This document shows positions 60,219 to 64,000 of a DNA stretch of 64,000 bases, piece by piece. Below the pieces are notes generated by a model. That model ran no database searches, was not told the DNA's origin, and saw nothing but the letters and a program-made list of their open reading frames with translations. The DNA is from Pseudomonadota bacterium (GTDB lineage: Bacteria; Pseudomonadota; Gammaproteobacteria; Steroidobacterales; Steroidobacteraceae), in assembly GCA_023417315.1 (NCBI GenBank), contig JAEZFW010000017.1:1-64000 (forward strand). The letters run 5' to 3'. The position numbers and the translations under genes are program-made. Numbering within the stretch: the stretch's first letter is position 1; each line of letters starts with the position of its first letter.

Positions 60219-61349
60219 ATGAACTCGAAGAATCTCGGAATTCTGGGTGTCGTCGCAATCGCTGCGATCGGTGGAGGAATTTGGCTCGCGAGCGAGCGTT
60301 CGTCTTCGAATATCGACAGCGCCACTGCGCTCTATCCCGATCTAAAGAAGACGCTCAACGATGCCTCTGCAGTTCGCATCCACAAAGCAGGCGATGAGCT
60401 CGCGGTCGAGATCGCACGCAAGGACGAACATTGGGGCGTGGCGCAGCGGCAAGGCTATCCAGCCGATGAAGCAAAAGTGCGCAAGCTCCTACTCGCGATA
60501 GCAAACGCGGAGGTGCGCGAAGAGAAGACCTCCACTCCGAAGAACTACGCGAGCCTCGGCGTGGAGGATGTGAGCGATGCGAATGCGACCGGCGTGCGCA
60601 TCGAGGTTGTCGGCATCGAACCCTCGATCAGCCTCATCGTAGGTAAGCAGGGCACAGGGCTCGATTCGCAATACGTGCGCAAAGCCGGAGAGCCTCAAAG
60701 CTGGCTAATAGATACAAGTCTCGACATTTCAGCCAATCCTCAGGACTGGCTACGTAAGTCCATCGTCGATGTCACCGCAGATCGGATTCAGTCCGCCACG
60801 ATCGAGACGAAGGGCGCTAGACCGTATACTGCAGCGAAGGGCTCTAGGGCCGATGCCAACTTTGCCGTCGAGTCGTTGCCCAAGGGCAAGGAGCTCAGCT
60901 CACAAACTGCAGCGAACAGTGTGGCAACTGCTCTAGCCGGCCTCACCTTGTCGGACGTCCGCCCTGCCAGCGAGCTCACAGGAAAACCTGAAGCGCGCGC
61001 CACCTATCGCACCTTCGATGGCCTCACCGTCGAGGTCGATGGCTGGGCGATGGAGGACGATCGCTTCATCGCGCTTCGCGCTCGACACGATGAGGAGCTG
61101 GCGGAGCGTTTCAGGTTGCCGGCCGCTGAAGCGAAAGACGACGCCGAGAAATCGGAAGACCGGTCGAGTGCCGGCACAACCAACGAAGAAGACGCGTCCA
61201 ACGCCGCGGAGCAGCCCGCACCAAGCAAGCGAGACACCGCAGAAGAAGCGTCTATGCTGAGCTCGTCGCTTGAAGGATGGGCGTTCGAAATCCCGGATTA
61301 CAAGTACGATGCTCTGTTCAAGCCGCTTGATGGCATGCTGAAGAAGTAA
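60219..61349 (+). CDS. DUF4340 protein
   Basis: The 376-residue protein has one N-terminal signal-anchor helix (about 6-24) and a periplasmic DUF4340 domain with repeated motifs around W-G-V-A and Y-P-A-D (HWGVAQRQGYPADEAKVRKL, ASLGVEDVSDANATGVRIE). A Glu/Ser/Ala-rich low-complexity insert (about 305-345) precedes a conserved end (EGWAFEIPDYKYDALFKPL). DUF4340 proteins follow gldA-F-G type operons in many proteobacteria. Function unknown. Confidence 0.87.
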   Translation: MNSKNLGILGVVAIAAIGGGIWLASERSSSNIDSATALYPDLKKTLNDASAVRIHKAGDELAVEIARKDEHWGVAQRQGYPADEAKVRKLLLAIANAEVREEKTSTPKNYASLGVEDVSDANATGVRIEVVGIEPSISLIVGKQGTGLDSQYVRKAGEPQSWLIDTSLDISANPQDWLRKSIVDVTADRIQSATIETKGARPYTAAKGSRADANFAVESLPKGKELSSQTAANSVATALAGLTLSDVRPASELTGKPEARATYRTFDGLTVEVDGWAMEDDRFIALRARHDEELAERFRLPAAEAKDDAEKSEDRSSAGTTNEEDASNAAEQPAPSKRDTAEEASMLSSSLEGWAFEIPDYKYDALFKPLDGMLKK

Positions 61350-61376
61350 GAAGGCTATGCGCGAGTACGACAAGCG

Positions 61377-61850
61377 CTAGCGTTGCTTGGGAAGCACTAC
61401 GACGCGCGTGGCAGTCCAGCGATCGTGCCATGCGCGTCGCTCGGGATCGATCCATATCCAGAAATAGCCGAGACCGAGCGCGAAGAAGGACACGCAGGCG
61501 CCTGCCAATCGCTGGAAGACGTCAGCCCAGCTGAGCAGCGCTCCATCGACGCGCTCTAAACGTAACTTCCAAGCGGCCATCCCGAGCGTCTGACCGCGAC
61601 GTGTCCAAAACACGCCGAAGAAGAAAATGAAGATCCCGAGCAGGACGGCTTGATAGATGTATTCAAGCGCACCAACGCGATCCGAGGTGATCGCCTCCCC
61701 GCCCGTAAGGGGCAAGATCAACGCGGTCACGACCATCCAGAGCGCGACGATGAGTAGCCCATCGTAGAGCATCGCTCCGAAGCGCCGGAACACTCCCGCG
61801 GGTTCGCGCTCGTTCGCAGGAATCGCCGCTGGCGCACTCGAGTCCGCCAT
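61377..61850 (-). CDS. RDD-family membrane protein
   Basis: The 157-residue protein has three to four transmembrane helices and the RDD hallmarks: FRRFGAMLYDGLLIVALW (Arg and Asp in the first helix), RRGQTLGMAAWKLRLER, and a terminal ERRAWHDRWTATRVV. RDD proteins are small membrane proteins of mostly unknown role. It starts four bases after the lptG stop and so belongs to the lptF-lptG transcript. Confidence 0.88.
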   Translation of the reverse strand: MADSSAPAAIPANEREPAGVFRRFGAMLYDGLLIVALWMVVTALILPLTGGEAITSDRVGALEYIYQAVLLGIFIFFFGVFWTRRGQTLGMAAWKLRLERVDGALLSWADVFQRLAGACVSFFALGLGYFWIWIDPERRAWHDRWTATRVVVLPKQR

Positions 61851-61854
61851 GTCC

Positions 61855-62925
61855 CTATCTCACGCGGGCGACGGCGATGAACGTCACCAACGCGAGCAGG
61901 ACGGTGGGAGCCCATCCGATGACGAAAGGAGGGAGCTGGAAGACCGCGCCGCCGCTCTCCAGCATCCTGGCCAACAAGAAGAACACGACTCCGATCATGA
62001 TGCCCACGACGGTGCGTGCGCCGGTGCCTGTGGATCGCATCGGGCCGAATGCGAAAGGCACCGCGAGCACGACGATGATAGCCACCGCGACCGTTCGTGC
62101 GATCCGAGCCCAGAACGCAGTTTCGTACGAGCGCGCTTCGAGACCGTTCGCTTTCAGATGTCTGACGTACTCGAACAGTCCCCGCGCCGGCAGCGACTCG
62201 GGATTGAACACCGCCAAACCGAGAAACTCCGGGGAGAGCGTCGTTTCGATTTCGGCGCTCTCCGCGACCGATGCTCTCACGCGATCCTGCTCGATGATCG
62301 ACCGTTCGAAATTATCGAGCTGCCACTTGCTGTCCGAGCCGATGCTCGCGCTCGTTGCTCGTCCCATGGCTGTGAGACGCCGACGGTCGTCGAACTCGAA
62401 GACGTAAACGCCGCCGTAGCGGTTATCCGCCGACTGTTGCCGTACCGAGATGATCGAGCTGCCGTCCTTCGCCCATGCGCTGCGATTGCCCGTCATGCTG
62501 AAGTCGCGAAACTTCTCGAACGTGCGCATTTGACGTGCATATTGCTCAAGGGGCGGGGCGATGAACTCTCCCAGCACCGCAGTGATCGCCATGAGGATCA
62601 GCCCGGCGAGCCCGACCCACAATCCGATGCGCATTGTCGACACCCCAGCGGTGCGCACGACGATCAGCTCGAGCGATCTTGCCAAGTTGCCGAGCGCGAG
62701 CAGCGCACCGATCAACGCTGCGATCGGCAGGAGATCGAAGGCGTACTGAGGCAGGTTCAATAGCGCGAACACGAAAGCATCATCGACACCGAACGTCCCG
62801 ACGCCGATGTCGTCTTGCTGCGAGACGAAGAGGTACAGGCCGCTCAACACGAGCAGCACCAGCACGACCAGGAGCGTATGGCCGACGATTGCGCGCATCA
62901 AATAGCGAGCGAGAATCGAAGTCAT
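61855..62925 (-). CDS. lptG: LPS export permease LptG
   Basis: The 356-residue inner-membrane protein has six transmembrane helices around a periplasmic beta-jellyroll domain (about 135-260). Seen are ILARYLMRAIVGHTLLVVLVL at the start (shown in part), LARSLELIVVRTAGVSTMRIG and PFAFGPMRSTGTGARTVVGI. With LptF and the ATPase LptB it lifts lipopolysaccharide toward the outer membrane. The ATG at 62925 overlaps the lptF stop by four bases. Confidence 0.96.
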   Translation of the reverse strand: MTSILARYLMRAIVGHTLLVVLVLLVLSGLYLFVSQQDDIGVGTFGVDDAFVFALLNLPQYAFDLLPIAALIGALLALGNLARSLELIVVRTAGVSTMRIGLWVGLAGLILMAITAVLGEFIAPPLEQYARQMRTFEKFRDFSMTGNRSAWAKDGSSIISVRQQSADNRYGGVYVFEFDDRRRLTAMGRATSASIGSDSKWQLDNFERSIIEQDRVRASVAESAEIETTLSPEFLGLAVFNPESLPARGLFEYVRHLKANGLEARSYETAFWARIARTVAVAIIVVLAVPFAFGPMRSTGTGARTVVGIMIGVVFFLLARMLESGGAVFQLPPFVIGWAPTVLLALVTFIAVARVR

Positions 62926-64000
62926 CGCACCGCCCTCACGAGCTTGGCTCGGCGCCGGGGATTCTGGCGCGCCAATAACCACAACCCGAGACACAGCACC
63001 GCGACGTGCACCCACCACATACCGATGTATTCGGGTATGACGGCGCTCTCGAGCCAAGCCCGGCTCGCGGCCAGAAGCTCGGAGTAAACGAAATAAGCCA
63101 GAATCGCGAATCCCATCTTCGCGAAACGTCCCTGGCGCGGCCGCAGCTTCGCAAGCGGCACCGCGAGCACCATGAGCACGAGCGCCAACAGGGGTGTCGA
63201 AATCCGCCACTGAAGCTCCGCGCGATCGCGCAAGTCGCTCGATGCCAGCAACTCGCGACTGGGCTTCATCTCGGCTTTACTCGCGGTGCTGATGCCGCCT
63301 TTCACCGATATCGGAAAACCCGCCTCGCTGAACTCCATGATTCGAAACTGCGCCTGCCCAGGCACGCCTTGATACATCTCGCCGTCGTACATGACGAATA
63401 GCTGTTCGGCCTGTCCTGCCCCGCGTTGCTCCGCACGCGTTGCGACCCACACTTCGAACTCCCCCTCACCGGTTGTTGCACCCTCAGGTTGTGTCCTGCG
63501 TTGTTGCGCGGTCCGATCCACGAAGACGTGCACGTTGTGCAAGATTCCGTTGCCATCGACGCGTTCCGCGTAGAACACGACGCTGCCGTCCCCGAAGGTG
63601 CGAAACCGGCCAGGCTCCAACATTCCGAGCTGAGCATCGCGATACGCGCTCGCGCGCAGGTCTTGCGCACGGGCCAATGCCTCCGGAATCGCCCAGAAGG
63701 ACAGCCAAAAAAGGAGCGCGGCGACGCCGACGCCCAAGATCGCAATGGGTTTGTATAGATTCAGCGGTCCGAAGCCGCACGACTGCATCGCTGCCATCTC
63801 GCTCTCGTGATACAGCCGTCCGAGCGCGAGCATGATCGCGAGGAAGAATCCAATGGGCACGATGAGGGACAGATAACTCGCGGACGTTAGGCCGATGAGC
63901 GCGAGGATGACACCTTGAGGGAACTCGTTGGCGGCGGCCTGCGACAACACACGGGCGAGCTGATTCGAAAGCAGAATGACGAGCAGGACGACTGTCACGC
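62922..64000 (-). CDS. lptF: LPS export permease LptF (5' end beyond the window)
   Basis: At least 358 residues of LptF are visible: SNQLARVLSQAAANEFP, SASYLSLIVPIGFFLAIMLALGRLYHESEM (shown in part), a periplasmic jellyroll domain and closing transmembrane helices with LRPRQGRFAKMGFAI. The usual first 15-25 residues, including the start of helix 1, lie right of the window edge, so the GTG at 63998 is not the true start. It is coupled to lptG. Confidence 0.95.
   Translation of the reverse strand, partial: VTVVLLVILLSNQLARVLSQAAANEFPQGVILALIGLTSASYLSLIVPIGFFLAIMLALGRLYHESEMAAMQSCGFGPLNLYKPIAILGVGVAALLFWLSFWAIPEALARAQDLRASAYRDAQLGMLEPGRFRTFGDGSVVFYAERVDGNGILHNVHVFVDRTAQQRRTQPEGATTGEGEFEVWVATRAEQRGAGQAEQLFVMYDGEMYQGVPGQAQFRIMEFSEAGFPISVKGGISTASKAEMKPSRELLASSDLRDRAELQWRISTPLLALVLMVLAVPLAKLRPRQGRFAKMGFAILAYFVYSELLAASRAWLESAVIPEYIGMWWVHVAVLCLGLWLLARQNPRRRAKLVRAVR

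Overview
The window is a gene-dense stretch of GC-rich chromosome (estimated by eye at near 60% G+C) with about 62 protein genes, two tRNAs and no insertion sequence, prophage gene or CRISPR array. The gene set and order point to a gammaproteobacterium: the run queG / nnr-tsaE-amiC-mutL-miaA-hfq-hflX-hflK-hflC-DUF2065-purA / rnr-rlmB / rpsF-rpsR-DUF2232-rplI-dnaB-alr follows the order of the matching Escherichia coli region, and pcnB-folK-panB-panC, kbl-tdh, rpsP-rimM-trmD-rplS and lptF-lptG are standard gammaproteobacterial clusters. My placement near the Xanthomonadales/Nevskiales/Steroidobacter branch is inference from gene content, not proven here.

Layout. 1-1600: end of a Suf iron-sulfur region (sufT, a Rieske ferredoxin) and sixA. 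1640-5530: putA with an outer-membrane DUF481 gene. 5680-10750: a mixed set (cnoX, a YhhQ-type queuosine-precursor transporter, a MOSC protein, two unknown small genes, xdhC, hslR). 11000-17900: glpD, kbl-tdh, sppA and a secreted PQQ-type sugar dehydrogenase. 18000-24900: the ribosomal protein S16 operon, ffh, a ypjD/corB-like pair and radA. 25080-29350: a three-gene phospho-signalling module (CHASE2 Ser/Thr kinase, PP2C phosphatase, FHA protein). 29430-50340: the long conserved block, almost all on the minus strand, interrupted by tRNA-Leu(CAG). 50410-54920: pantothenate/folate/deoxynucleoside genes and pcnB. 54886-56826: tRNA-Glu(CTC) with an odd 3' duplication, an unknown protein, and a 717-base gene-free gap holding a candidate small RNA. 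56827-61349: a Gld-like ABC transporter operon with a DUF4340 protein. 61377-end: an RDD protein and lptG-lptF, the last cut by the window edge.

The most unusual feature is not a gene. At about fifteen intergenic sites there is a short element made of degenerate tandem units of 7, 8 or 9 bases (for example GTGACGG, GGGGATA, GTGGTTA, GTGATGNAG). At most sites a left arm is followed after 10-80 bases by a right arm that is its inverted copy. The unit differs from site to site, but the two arms at one site agree, and in seven sites GTCAG sits exactly at the inner edge of the left arm. The elements sit at operon boundaries, supply the last codons or stop codons of several genes (rlmB, putA, tdh), and create false N-terminal extensions in others (Rieske gene, glpD, hslR, corB-like). 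They look like a dispersed, locally homogenised hairpin-forming repeat family.
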